A stretch of DNA of 26,033 nt from JAVBKE01 sp031554215 (GTDB lineage Bacteria > Bacillota > Bacilli > JARBTR01), in NCBI GenBank assembly GCA_031554215.1, contig JAVBKF010000175.1:1-26033 (forward strand), in the 5' to 3' direction. Both the position numbers and the translations under genes were made by a program. Shown here piece by piece: positions 1 through 9,170 of the stretch (the first letter of the stretch is position 1; the number at the start of each line of letters is the position of its first letter). The notes beneath the pieces were generated by a model. It was not told where the DNA came from and ran no database searches. It worked only from the letters and a program-made list of their open reading frames with translations.

Positions 1-3000
1 TGGATGAGCGCCTGATTTGTTGGTGGTGCTACGGTCGGCTCTCCTGAATGAATTGTTTTGCCGTTCCCAAACTCAAATTCTGCTTGATTTGGAATTCCGC
101 CGCCTGTCACATACGGCGACAGCTCACTATCTGTTATACTACTTTTAATTTTTGTTTTAATTGTTATCGTATAGGTCTGTCCGGCAAGATACGTATAACT
201 GTCCGCTTGTTTTTCTGGTACAAATGTGACCATGTTGTCAGTTGTTGTCAGCTGACCCTTTGTTGTCACATCATTACCTGCCGCATCTTCTACAATCACA
301 TCGGTAATCTCAAAAACATCATTAACTTGATCCGATATTTTTGCCTGTGACCACAGCGCAGTTGTATTGCCAAATGTCGTTGTGATGTGCCAGCTAAATT
401 CATCATTTCGGCGCTCTAAGTTGTGATGAGCTTTCCCCTCCACATCCTTCTCAATCGTTGGTTTCTCAGCTGGTGGTGTCACAATTGCTATATTAGAGTC
501 GATCACATTACTTGCCTGTCCAAAATGCAAAGATGCTTGGTTTGGAACACCACCATCTTTGATATAAGGGGCAAGCTGTGCATCTGAGACAATACTACGA
601 TCTTTTATTTTCGTTGTGATCGCCACGGTGTACGTATGACCAGCCAAATAAGCGTATCCACCATTTTGCTCTTTAAGCGTAAAAGTAACGTTATTGTCAA
701 CATTGGTCAGTGTCCCTTTGTCAACAACACTAATACCATTCTCATCTACCACTGTCATCTCCGTAATTTCAAAAATATCATTTACATCATCTGTGATGAC
801 CGCTTCTGCCCATGATGCTGTCGTGTTCCCAAATGTGGTTTCTACATGCCATGTCACAGATTCATCACGTACTAGTAAAGGATATTGCGACTGACCATTA
901 ACATCCTTTGTCATCTTCGGATAGACCAGCGGCGGTGTCACAGTAGCTGTTTCCGATGTCAGCACGCCCGTATCGCTATAAGCAAATTGTGCAGTATTCG
1001 GCACACCGCCCGTTTTGATATACGGCGCTAACTGCTCATCCGTAGTCGCTCCTGCTATTTTTGCAGTCACCACCATTGTATAAGTGTGACCCGCAAGATA
1101 GTGATAGCTACCATCTTTCTTCGGTAAAGTAAATTCGACGAGATTCCCTGTCGTTGTCAGCGTACCTGCGGCTGTAACAGCTGCACCTGTTTCGTCTACT
1201 ACCTTTATACTGATAATATCTAGTAGCGTACTTACTTGATCCGTGATAACTGCTTTTGTCCAATTACCTGTGGTATTCCCAAATGCTGTCGTAACCTCCC
1301 ACGTAAATTGATCGTCACGGTTTGTTAGCTCGTGCTGAGACTTTCCATTCGCCACTTTATGAATTTCAGGGTTAATCACTGGCACGAAAAGCACTGGTAT
1401 TTCAGATTGAACCACGTCTCCAGTACTTCCAAAAGCAAGACTCGCTTGATTCATAATTCCGTCTTGTAGCACGGGTGCTAACATTTCCTCAGTTGTTGAT
1501 TGTTTCAGCTTAGTTTTGATCGTCATTGTATAGGTCTGCCCTGCGAGATACGTATAACTGTTATCTTGCTTATTTGGCTTAAACATGACTTTGTTGTCCA
1601 CTGTCGTTAGTAGACCCGTGCTAGTAACATCATCACCTGCCCCATTTGTCACTTTCACGTCCGTAATGTCTAGCAAATTGTTTACCTGATCAGTGATTGC
1701 GACCTCAGTCCACGAAGCTGTTGTATTACCAAACGTTGTGCTTACATGCCAGCTGACAGTATCACCTTTGTTTTCAAGATGATGCTGTGCTTTTCCTTCA
1801 ATATCTTTATGAATCTCGGGTGCTACCGATGGTGCAACAACAGTAGGCTTTTCTGAGACAATTACTTGATCCTTGTCACCATACGCTAGTGTTGCCTGAT
1901 TCGGTATGCCGTCTTTAATATAAGGTGCTAGCGCAGCATCCGTTACTGAATCTTTGATTTTTGTTGTGATTGTCATTGTATAGGTTTGACCAGCTAAATA
2001 GGTATAGCTATTATCGACTGGTTTTAAAGTAAATTCGACTTTATTATCCGACGTTGTCAGCGTTCCCTTATCCGAAACATCTACACCATTCTTATCAACA
2101 ATGGTTACATCTGTGATTGAGAGCGCTTGATTGACCTCATCTGTCAATTTGGCTTCATTCCATGATGCCGTCGTATTCCCAAACGTGGTCTTCACATGCC
2201 AGTTAAACTCGTCGTCCCGATTCGTGAGTGTATACTGACTATTTCCTTCAGCATCCTTGTGAATCTCTGGTTGGATGACTGGCGGAATAACCGTCGGTTT
2301 TTCTGATTTAATCACTGTCTCGCCGTCACCATATGTCAACTTGGCTTGGTTTGGAATACCGCCATCTTTCACAAAAGGTGCTAATTCCGCTTCCGTAACC
2401 GTTGGCTTAATTTTTGTCGTAATCGCCATTGTATAGGTTTGACCTGCAAGATAAGTGTAACCACCATTTTGCGGGATCAGCGTAAACTCGGCAAGGTTAT
2501 TTGTCGTCGTAAGCGTTCCCTTGCTTGTCACATCAGTGCCACTAGCATCTGTCACGGTTACAGAAACAATGTCAAATAGGTCACTGACTTGGTCTGTTAT
2601 TTTCACTTCTGACCAAGTAGCTACCGTATTACCAAAAGAAGATTTCACGTGCCAAGTAAATGAATCATTCCGGTTCGGCAAGCTGTACTGACTACTTCCC
2701 TCCGCATCCTTATGAATTGTTGGTACAACAGCTGGTGGTGTGACAGTTGGGGCCTCGGACGCAATTGTTTTCCCGCTTCCGTATGCCAATTCTGCTTGGT
2801 TCGGAATACCGCCATCTTTAATGACGTTCGCAATCTGTTCATCAGTTACACTATCTTTAATTTTTGTCGTAATCGTCATCGTATAGGTATGACCAGCAAG
2901 ATAGGCATAGCTATCGTTCTGTTTAGCAAATGTAAACTCAATGCGGTTATTGACTTTGGTTAATTGTCCGTTCGCAGTCACATCATTTCCTTTTTCATCA

Positions 3001-6000
3001 ATGACTTTGCTACTGGTGATGTCTAGAAAAGGACTCACTTGATCCGTAATCTTCGCATCCGTCCATGAAGCTGTTGTATTCCCCATAGCAGTTGTGATAT
3101 GCCAATCAAAGAGATCGTGCACCCCAGCTAAATCTAGATGGGATTTACTCGCAACATCTTTATGAATTGTTGGTGCCGATTCAGGCAATGTCACAGTTGG
3201 GATTTCAGACACAATCACATCACTGCCGTTACCAAAAGTAAAGCCTGCCTGATTTGCAATCCCTTCATCCTTTATCACATGTGCTAACTGTTCGTCAGTA
3301 AGTCCCGATTTCAGTTTTGTTGTAATTGTCATTGTATAGGTGTGACCAGCTAAATACCCGTAGCTCCCCTGTTTCTGTGACAATATGAAGTCAACCTGAT
3401 TATTCGTTGTCGTAAGCGTTCCATTCCCCGTTACATCGGTCCCGGTCTCATCGACTACTTTAACACTAGCAATCTCTAGCAAGTTGCTCACTTGGTCAGT
3501 CAGCTTTGCCGTCGTCCATGAAGCAGTCGTATTTCCGAAAGTCGTATTGACATGCCATTCAAATGGCTTCGTTTTATCCTTCAATGTATATTGCTCGCTA
3601 CCTTCAACATCCTTGTGAATGGTGGTTGGTGTTGTCTTAGGGATAACAATTGGCTTCTCGGAAGAAATTGTCTCAGGTCCATTGTCTGGCGAATTTGTAT
3701 AAGTGAACGTGCCCTGATTCGGAATCCCTGACTTCACATAGGGCGCAAGCTCACTCTCTTTAACACTACTACTAATCTTTGTCGTAATTGTCATTGTATA
3801 GGTGTGACCAGCGAGATAGGCATAACTACTATTCTGTTTATTCAGGGTGAAATTCACCGTGTTATCACTCGTGCTGAGCGTCCCGTTCGCAGTCACATCT
3901 TGCCCAAGTTCATCGACGACTTTAACGCCAGTGATTGTCAGTAATTCATTGACATGGTCGGTCATCTTCGCATGAGACCATAGTGCAGTTGTATTACCAA
4001 AAGTTGTTTGCAAGTGCCAATCAAAACTCTCATCTCGCGTACTGAGATTATGCTGTGCCTTTCCGGCAACATCTTTATGAATTGTCGGCAATACTTTTGG
4101 TGGTGCCACAGTTGGCTTCTCAGATGTCATCACGTCCTGCTGATTCCCATAGGCAAGCTCTGCCTGGTTTGCAATTCCGCCGTCCTTAATATAAGGGGCA
4201 AGTATACTATCTGGGACAGATGCTTTAATCTTCGCAGTAATCGTCATCGTATAGGTATGGCCAGCTAAATAGGCATAACTCCCAGCCACTTGATTCAACG
4301 TGAAAACGACATGATTACTCGTGGTCGTCAGTACCCCATTGCTAGTGACATTGCTACCAGTTTCATCGACGACGGTCACACCCGTAATCTCAAAAACACT
4401 ATTGACTTTGTCACTCATCTTCGCCTGTGTCCACGATCCAGTTGTATTACCGAAAGTCGTTTTAACATGCCATGAGAATGAATCATTTCGGTTCTGTAAG
4501 TTATGATGTGATTTTCCCTCTACATCCTTACTGATTGCTGGACTCACGAGTGGTGGTGATACCGTAACAATGTCTGACTGCACAGTCTGTGCTGCGTTTC
4601 CAGTTATCAATGTTGCTTGATTCGGAACACCACCATCCTTGATGTACGGTGCTAACTGTGCATCTGTTGTGGTTGTTTTTAGTTTTGCCGTTATTTTCAT
4701 CGTATACGTGTGCCCACTGAGAAAGGTATAACTACCACTTTGAGGCGATATTTTAAATTCAACATTATTGTTGGTCGTTTTCAGTATCCCTGCTACTGCT
4801 ACATTGTTTTCATCAACTACTGTTACATTGACAATATCAAATAAGCTATTGACCTGATCACTCATCGTAGCCTCTGACCAAGTGCTAGTCGTGTTACCGA
4901 AAGTTGTTTTGATATTCCATGTGAAGCTATCACCTTTATTCTTCAAATCATGGTGTGTTTTTCCTTCGACATCTTTCGTTATCTTCGGGTTTACTTTCGG
5001 CACCGATACAGTTGGTTTTTCTGACTGGACAGTACTTGTCTTGCCAAATGCAAGCTGCGCCTGATTCGGAATTCCCCCTGCATTCATGTAAGGTGCAAGC
5101 TGGGCATCCGTTGCCGATGCTTTAATCTTCGTCTTGATTTTCATGGTATACGTATGTCCAGCAAGATACGTATACTTTCCGTTTCCATCTGGTTTCGGTT
5201 TAAACGATACAACGTTACCTGCAGTGCTTAAAGTCCCTTTATTCTCTACATTGACGTTGTTTTCATCAACGACTTCGACATCAACAATTTCGAGCAAGCC
5301 GTTCACGGTATCCGTTATTTCTGCCTGTGTCCAGCTAGATGGTGTACTGCCAAACGACGCTTGTATATTCCATGTAAACGTGTCATTTCGGTTAGCTAAA
5401 TCAAGATGCTCTTTCCCTTGTACGTCCTTGCTAATTGTCGGTGCTGTTGCGTTGACAACCACCCCTACGCGTGCTGGCTCCACTGCTTGAAGGTTGCCCG
5501 CTGCAAATGCAAATGAATTCCACGCTGCCCTGCTTGTTTCATCAACGCTCACATCCATGAGCGTCTTATCCGTGAATTCCTCATAACTAGGCGCTTTCAT
5601 ATTAAACTTAATGGTAACATCTTGACCTGTTACCCATTTCACGCCTGGTTTCATTTCAATTTTAAAACTATAAATCTTACTCCAGTCGCTTACTTCGGTG
5701 ACTTTCGATGCGCTCATCCAGTTTGGATCAGTTGCACCAGCCGGATTCTGCGGCTTCGTCGTTGTTGACGGGTAAGTGACATTTTTGTATAAATCATCAC
5801 GTTTAGGATTCTTGGCAGTACTGTAGGATACCGCTACTTTGTCTGCCCATTCTGCTGGCAACTCAATTGGTCCTGTTAGCTTTGGTGTGAACTTGCTACC
5901 CCGATTGACATTATCCGTAATGCCGAGGTCGCCTGTACTTGGGAGCACATCAATTAACGTCATATTTTCAATAGGTACACCATTGGTATTTGTTAGCTTT

Positions 6001-8270
6001 AATTGATAACTAATCTCTCCCCCGGGAGCTACATGCCCCATTGAAGAATAGGCAGTATCTAGATCACCTTTAACGGATTTCTCTGTCTGGACATTGATAC
6101 TATTTGAGATGCTATACTGATTTCCAGATTGAATTCGCTTCTGTGTCGTATTGCCATCACCGTTCAGGTCACCAGTATCAGTTTCGGCAATGGAATCTGT
6201 GACACTACTTGGCGATGATGGAGCAGTAGCCGTAAGTTCAGTGTCTCCTGAGAAACCATAAACATTCATGTTCAGTGTCGGCGGTGCATTTGTTGCAATG
6301 CTAACATCTAGCCCAACACTCAGTGATTGACCTGGCGCAAGCTCGAGATCATTCCAATTTACTTTCACCAGTTGTTGCCCTGTGCCATTATAATTATTAC
6401 TGACCACGGAATAATTGCCGCCAGTAGTCGTCGTCACACCCAACGCACTTGTATATTTCGCTTTGGGATCTGACTTGAGTTTAACGCCTTGTGGCAAAAG
6501 TATCATTGCCTGCAGCGGTTTCTTCATGCGAACAATTGAGCTAGAGTCATTCACCAGATTCGCGGTTATTCGGTTGTCGCCTGCGGTGACAGTGTTTCCC
6601 TCTGACGTATTACCAAATTTAATTGACGTTCTTGCAGTAGGCGCTTTGCCCGCTGGAATTGGATCAATTTGTGCTGTTCTAGGTCCGCGGTTCTCTGCGA
6701 CATTGGTTTCATTAAATACTGAATGATTTTCAGCACCTGTTTTTGTATAACCAGTCGCATCATAAATGATAGAATTTTTTACTTCGCCTGTAGCACCCTT
6801 CCTGACAGAGAAATCAAAGTATAACCGGATGCCAGACATACCAGCTGGTGCATATGTATAATCTAATTTCACTTTATCAATATGGGTTCCCTTAGGAATA
6901 CCGTAGTCAGACAACTCAAACCATGTATCCGTCGGCGCATTCATTACGATCCGTTGCCAAGTCGTTCCGTTATTTTGCGAAATATAAATATCCATTCTCG
7001 GCTGGTTTTTGAGTGGGAAATCTATTTTTGAGTCGGGTCTAAAGCGGTAAGTTGGATTATAAATAAATTCTAGATTTAAATCAGGATCAATGCTATAAAT
7101 AATGTCATAATTTTTATAATCTTTTGTCCGTGAATCACTATACATTGCGGCAACACCAGCGCCAAAGCGTAGCGTTGCCGTATCATATACATGTGGATTT
7201 GGATTGGCAGTAGTGGAAATAGTGCTAAAGGCATCTTTCGGACCAAAATGAAGTGGTACCAGATACTCGCCATCTGTATCGATAAAATCACTACCATTAT
7301 TGGTTGCGATATTGACAGTATCATCAGCACTCTTGGAAAATGATGCTGTCTGACCGTATTCAGTTGCTGTAAGTGTTGCTGTATTTTTAATTGCTGTACC
7401 AGGCTTGCAACTTGTATTAAAAGTCGTGACTAATGAAACCTCTTTTGAGAAAATTTCATCCATTCCTGCTTGTTCAGCAAGCGTTGGTACTGTAAACTGC
7501 CAAGTCACTGTCCCGTTACTATACGTGCCGCCATTGGTCGCACTAACAAAATTCAGTGTCGATGGTAACTTGTCCGAAATGGTAATGGTGCTACCTGGTT
7601 TCAGGTACAACATGCCAGTATCTGATCTCGGAATGCTCACTTTAATTTTCCATGTACCATTCGTCCCTACGGTTGGTACTGTTGTTGTTTCTCCACCAAC
7701 TACACCTGAGAAACTTTTGCTAATGTTTACTGGAACCGCTGCGGTGACATTAATTTCTGCTGTATCTGAAACTTTGGCAAATCCAGTCGCACTAAACTCT
7801 GCGGTGGCTTTTAATTTCGTGTTGTTGAGTGTCGTACCGTTATCAGGTACTACCCGAATCAATGTAGAGTAGGCTTGTCCTGAGGACAGCGTTGGAAATG
7901 CATACGAAAGCTTCTTAGTACTGTCATCATACGTTGGTGTAACACCGGCAATAACAAGCTCTGATAGGGCTTGTGTAAAACGGGCATTTTCTGGCAGCGT
8001 AACAACTAGACTACCATTCTTATATTCTGTCGTAGAGCCAGTGACTTTCACATTTAGCTTGTATTCACCTGTTTGACCAGACTCTATTGTTCCTCTGACA
8101 GGCGCAATATCAATATCTACATTTTGGTTTCCAACCCTTGGCGCCGGTGTTTCTGTTATTTCCTCTGCCCTCACTAACGCCACTGGTGCTAGAACAACCT
8201 GCATCAAATATACAATCATCACAGTTACTGCAACAACTTGCTTTCTCTTACTTCTGATTACTTGTTTCAT
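1..8270 (-). CDS. Giant secreted surface protein with 12 tandem isopeptide (fimbrial D2-like) domains, 3' end outside window
   Basis: One frame stays open from an ATG at 8270 to the left edge (at least 2,756 residues); the C-terminus, where a sorting signal would be expected, is not visible. The start is preceded by AGAGGGAG about 8 nt upstream. Residues 1-36 form a signal peptide: a basic start (MKQVIRSKRKQ), a hydrophobic core, and a likely cut near LVRAEE. Residues 38-940 are non-repetitive and resemble the Ig-like/DUF11-like beta-sandwich domains of Gram-positive adhesins; around residue 700-790 there is a VAPGGEISYQLKLTNTNG motif followed by LIDVLP. From residue 944 come 12 repeats with the pattern KDVxGK, FTWxxxTTFGNTT, ITDQVN, YLAGHTYTM and GIPNQA. 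This fits isopeptide-forming D2 domains, in which a first-strand Lys bonds to a late Asn near a catalytic Asp. The family assignment is by motif only. Inference: a long, protease-resistant stalk adhesin. Confidence 0.85.
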   Translation of the reverse strand, partial: MKQVIRSKRKQVVAVTVMIVYLMQVVLAPVALVRAEEITETPAPRVGNQNVDIDIAPVRGTIESGQTGEYKLNVKVTGSTTEYKNGSLVVTLPENARFTQALSELVIAGVTPTYDDSTKKLSYAFPTLSSGQAYSTLIRVVPDNGTTLNNTKLKATAEFSATGFAKVSDTAEINVTAAVPVNISKSFSGVVGGETTTVPTVGTNGTWKIKVSIPRSDTGMLYLKPGSTITISDKLPSTLNFVSATNGGTYSNGTVTWQFTVPTLAEQAGMDEIFSKEVSLVTTFNTSCKPGTAIKNTATLTATEYGQTASFSKSADDTVNIATNNGSDFIDTDGEYLVPLHFGPKDAFSTISTTANPNPHVYDTATLRFGAGVAAMYSDSRTKDYKNYDIIYSIDPDLNLEFIYNPTYRFRPDSKIDFPLKNQPRMDIYISQNNGTTWQRIVMNAPTDTWFELSDYGIPKGTHIDKVKLDYTYAPAGMSGIRLYFDFSVRKGATGEVKNSIIYDATGYTKTGAENHSVFNETNVAENRGPRTAQIDPIPAGKAPTARTSIKFGNTSEGNTVTAGDNRITANLVNDSSSIVRMKKPLQAMILLPQGVKLKSDPKAKYTSALGVTTTTGGNYSVVSNNYNGTGQQLVKVNWNDLELAPGQSLSVGLDVSIATNAPPTLNMNVYGFSGDTELTATAPSSPSSVTDSIAETDTGDLNGDGNTTQKRIQSGNQYSISNSINVQTEKSVKGDLDTAYSSMGHVAPGGEISYQLKLTNTNGVPIENMTLIDVLPSTGDLGITDNVNRGSKFTPKLTGPIELPAEWADKVAVSYSTAKNPKRDDLYKNVTYPSTTTKPQNPAGATDPNWMSASKVTEVSDWSKIYSFKIEMKPGVKWVTGQDVTIKFNMKAPSYEEFTDKTLMDVSVDETSRAAWNSFAFAAGNLQAVEPARVGVVVNATAPTISKDVQGKEHLDLANRNDTFTWNIQASFGSTPSSWTQAEITDTVNGLLEIVDVEVVDENNVNVENKGTLSTAGNVVSFKPKPDGNGKYTYLAGHTYTMKIKTKIKASATDAQLAPYMNAGGIPNQAQLAFGKTSTVQSEKPTVSVPKVNPKITKDVEGKTHHDLKNKGDSFTWNIKTTFGNTTSTWSEATMSDQVNSLFDIVNVTVVDENNVAVAGILKTTNNNVEFKISPQSGSYTFLSGHTYTMKITAKLKTTTTDAQLAPYIKDGGVPNQATLITGNAAQTVQSDIVTVSPPLVSPAISKDVEGKSHHNLQNRNDSFSWHVKTTFGNTTGSWTQAKMSDKVNSVFEITGVTVVDETGSNVTSNGVLTTTSNHVVFTLNQVAGSYAYLAGHTYTMTITAKIKASVPDSILAPYIKDGGIANQAELAYGNQQDVMTSEKPTVAPPKVLPTIHKDVAGKAQHNLSTRDESFDWHLQTTFGNTTALWSHAKMTDHVNELLTITGVKVVDELGQDVTANGTLSTSDNTVNFTLNKQNSSYAYLAGHTYTMTITTKISSSVKESELAPYVKSGIPNQGTFTYTNSPDNGPETISSEKPIVIPKTTPTTIHKDVEGSEQYTLKDKTKPFEWHVNTTFGNTTASWTTAKLTDQVSNLLEIASVKVVDETGTDVTGNGTLTTTNNQVDFILSQKQGSYGYLAGHTYTMTITTKLKSGLTDEQLAHVIKDEGIANQAGFTFGNGSDVIVSEIPTVTLPESAPTIHKDVASKSHLDLAGVHDLFDWHITTAMGNTTASWTDAKITDQVSPFLDITSSKVIDEKGNDVTANGQLTKVNNRIEFTFAKQNDSYAYLAGHTYTMTITTKIKDSVTDEQIANVIKDGGIPNQAELAYGSGKTIASEAPTVTPPAVVPTIHKDAEGSSQYSLPNRNDSFTWHVKSSFGNTVATWSEVKITDQVSDLFDIVSVTVTDASGTDVTSKGTLTTTNNLAEFTLIPQNGGYTYLAGQTYTMAITTKIKPTVTEAELAPFVKDGGIPNQAKLTYGDGETVIKSEKPTVIPPVIQPEIHKDAEGNSQYTLTNRDDEFNWHVKTTFGNTTASWNEAKLTDEVNQALSITDVTIVDKNGVDVSDKGTLTTSDNKVEFTLKPVDNSYTYLAGQTYTMTITTKIKDSVTDAALAPYIKDGIPNQATLAYGDKDQVIVSEKPTVVAPSVAPEIHKDIEGKAQHHLENKGDTVSWHVSTTFGNTTASWTEVAITDQVNNLLDITDVKVTNGAGDDVTSTGLLTTVDNKVMFKPNKQDNSYTYLAGQTYTMTIKTKLKQSTTEEMLAPVLQDGIMNQASLAFGSTGDVVQSEIPVLFVPVINPEIHKVANGKSQHELTNRDDQFTWEVTTAFGNTTGNWTKAVITDQVSTLLDIISIKVVDETGAAVTAAGTLTTTGNLVEFTLPKKDGSYHYLAGHTYTMVVTAKIAGATTDEQLAPYIKTGGVPNTAQFAYSDTGVLTSETATVTPPLVYPKMTKDVNGQSQYPLLVRDESVTWHVETTFGNTTASWAEAVITDDVNDIFEITEMTVVDENGISVVDKGTLTNVDNNVTFTLKEQNGGYAYLAGHTYTVAITTKIKDRSIVSDAQLAPYIKDGGVPNQASLHFGQASNVIDSNIAIVTPPAEKPTIEKDVEGKAHHNLERRNDEFSWHITTTFGNTTALWSQAKISDQVNDVFEITDVIVEDAAGNDVTTKGQLTTTDNMVTFVPEKQADSYTYLAGQTYTITIKTKIKSSITDSELSPYVTGGGIPNQAEFEFGNGKTIHSGEPTVAPPTNQALI
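24..5441 (-). repeat. 12 tandem coding repeats, period 444-462 bp, of the D2-like domain
   Basis: Aligning every copy on the codons for the TYT(M/I) motif gives anchors at 169, 628, 1078, 1528, 1978, 2431, 2881, 3334, 3796, 4249, 4702 and 5146. The steps are 459, 450, 450, 450, 453, 450, 453, 462, 453, 453 and 444 bp, all multiples of three. Reading all 12 copies, I find the presumed bond-forming Lys (in xKDV or HKVA), the Asp (in TD/SDxV) and the Asn (in PNQA, ANQA, MNQA, PNTA or PNQG) kept every time. Neighbouring copies are clearly diverged at the DNA level (roughly two-thirds identical by eye), so the amplification is not recent. Confidence 0.9.
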
Positions 8271-8346
8271 ACACTCTCTCCCTCTGAAATAATACGCCTT
8301 CTAGTTAATATTAGTTTGCGCAACCGTTATTTTCCTGTTGTATTCC

Positions 8347-8385
8347 CGACATGAAAAATCCCACTCCCGATAATCGAGAATGTCG
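8347..8385 (-). promoter_or_regulatory. Structured element in the 5' leader of the surface-protein gene
   Basis: The minus-strand leader contains CGACAT (8385-8380) pairing with ATGTCG (8352-8347). Enclosed is a nine-pair hairpin, CATTCTCGA / TCGGGAGTG, with a three-base loop TTA and two G-U pairs. The two helices share CAT with the outer stem, so they may be alternatives. No known riboswitch class was recognised; a regulatory role is inferred from the length and folding of the leader only. Confidence 0.35.
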
Positions 8386-8454
8386 TTAAGTTCTGTTTTA
8401 TAAAATAGCGTATTGCAGTTGATTACTAGGGTTATTAGTAAATATTGCTTCTTT

Positions 8455-8483
8455 ATCATATCTCTGAGAGTTAATTGGGTCAA
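8455..8483 (-). promoter_or_regulatory. Sigma-A type promoter of the giant surface-protein gene
   Basis: On the minus strand TTGACC (8483-8478) is followed after exactly 17 bases by TATGAT (8460-8455). Transcription would start near 8448, leaving an untranslated leader of about 178 nt before the ATG at 8270. Confidence 0.7.
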
Positions 8484-8850
8484 GAAATCTATCCTTTTTT
8501 ATCATATTTTGCAATAAATAAGCCTTTATAGTCTATTTGTATACTATTAATAGTTCTGTTTACCCAATTTATTAGTTTCTTTAGAGATGCTATCTGTATG
8601 TTGGTTCTCAATTAGGGAGCGATTCTTCTCAAGAAAATAATGGCTTAGAGGCTTTTTTAAAAAGTTTTTGTATCTTTCAGGGATTGATAAACTTTAGGGG
8701 CTACAAATTGATAATTCGTCTTTCTTTCTTGGAAGTTTCGTAAGCGTGGATTGTGTAATCAACATTTTTGGAGAAACGAACGATATAACATGGTCAGTAA
8801 AGCCTAGATATCCATCCTAAACAAACACTTTGGAGAGGCTTCATATGAAT
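8484..8850. other. Gene-free spacer upstream of the surface-protein promoter
   Basis: AT-rich sequence of about 370 bases between the adhesin promoter and the rpsR terminator. I see no convincing coding frame, RNA gene or mobile-element end here. It could hold binding sites for regulators of the adhesin, but no clear palindromes or repeats stand out. Confidence 0.5.
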
Positions 8851-8884
8851 AGAAAAAAGACACTGGCAATAAAACCAATGTCTT
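8851..8884 (-). terminator. Rho-independent terminator of the rpsF-ssb-rpsR operon
   Basis: Minus-strand stem AAGACATTGG / CCAGTGTCTT (8884-8875 with 8866-8857, one G-U type pair) and an 8-base loop, followed by a run of T. It lies 15 bases past the rpsR stop codon. Confidence 0.8.
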
Positions 8885-8898
8885 CTCATAAGCAATGT

Positions 8899-9141
8899 CT
8901 ATCTTTCCTCTGCTACGAATGGTAACAAAGCAACGATTCTTGCTCTCTTAATTGCAATTGTCAACTTACGTTGATATTTAGCTTTTGTACCAGTCACACG
9001 ACGTGGAAGAATCTTTCCACGTTCTGAGATAAACTTCTTCAAAAGCTCTGTATCTTTATAGTCAATGTGAGTAATTCCGTTTGATGTGAAATAACAAACC
9101 TTTTTTCTCTTTTGACGTCCGCCTTTACGCATACCTGCCAT
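8899..9141 (-). CDS. rpsR: 30S ribosomal protein bS18
   Basis: 80 residues, full length for S18. It carries the family core VCYFTSNGITHIDYKD, then ERGKILPRRVTGT and AKYQRKLTIAIKRAR, which bind 16S rRNA and the S6 partner on the platform of the small subunit. The ATG is preceded by AAAGGGG nine bases upstream. The N-terminus (MAGMRKGGRQKRKK) is the basic type seen in Bacillus and Listeria. It is the last gene of the rpsF-ssb-rpsR operon, 29 bp after ssb, and is followed by a terminator. What comes next is unusual: instead of the common gdpP/rplI/dnaB genes, the giant surface-protein gene lies downstream. Confidence 0.97.
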   Translation of the reverse strand: MAGMRKGGRQKRKKVCYFTSNGITHIDYKDTELLKKFISERGKILPRRVTGTKAKYQRKLTIAIKRARIVALLPFVAEER

Positions 9142-9170
9142 TGTTGCTGTCCCCTTTCTATTCGGAATGA

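Noticed and set aside
24..5441. Regular 450-bp repeats as a CRISPR-like or satellite array
   Set aside because: The unit is far too long for CRISPR, every step is a multiple of three and the array translates as one protein.
48..5490. Short plus-strand open frames across the repeat region
   Set aside because: They recur at the same phase in each repeat, lack ribosome sites and are shadows of the minus-strand giant gene.
6021..6036. CCCCCGGGAG inside the adhesin as a Noc site
   Set aside because: It lacks the flanking AT half-sites and is coding sequence; the match is limited to CCCGGG.
8301..8483. Minus-strand open frame of 60 codons upstream of the adhesin
   Set aside because: It spans the promoter and leader, has no family resemblance and no good ribosome site.
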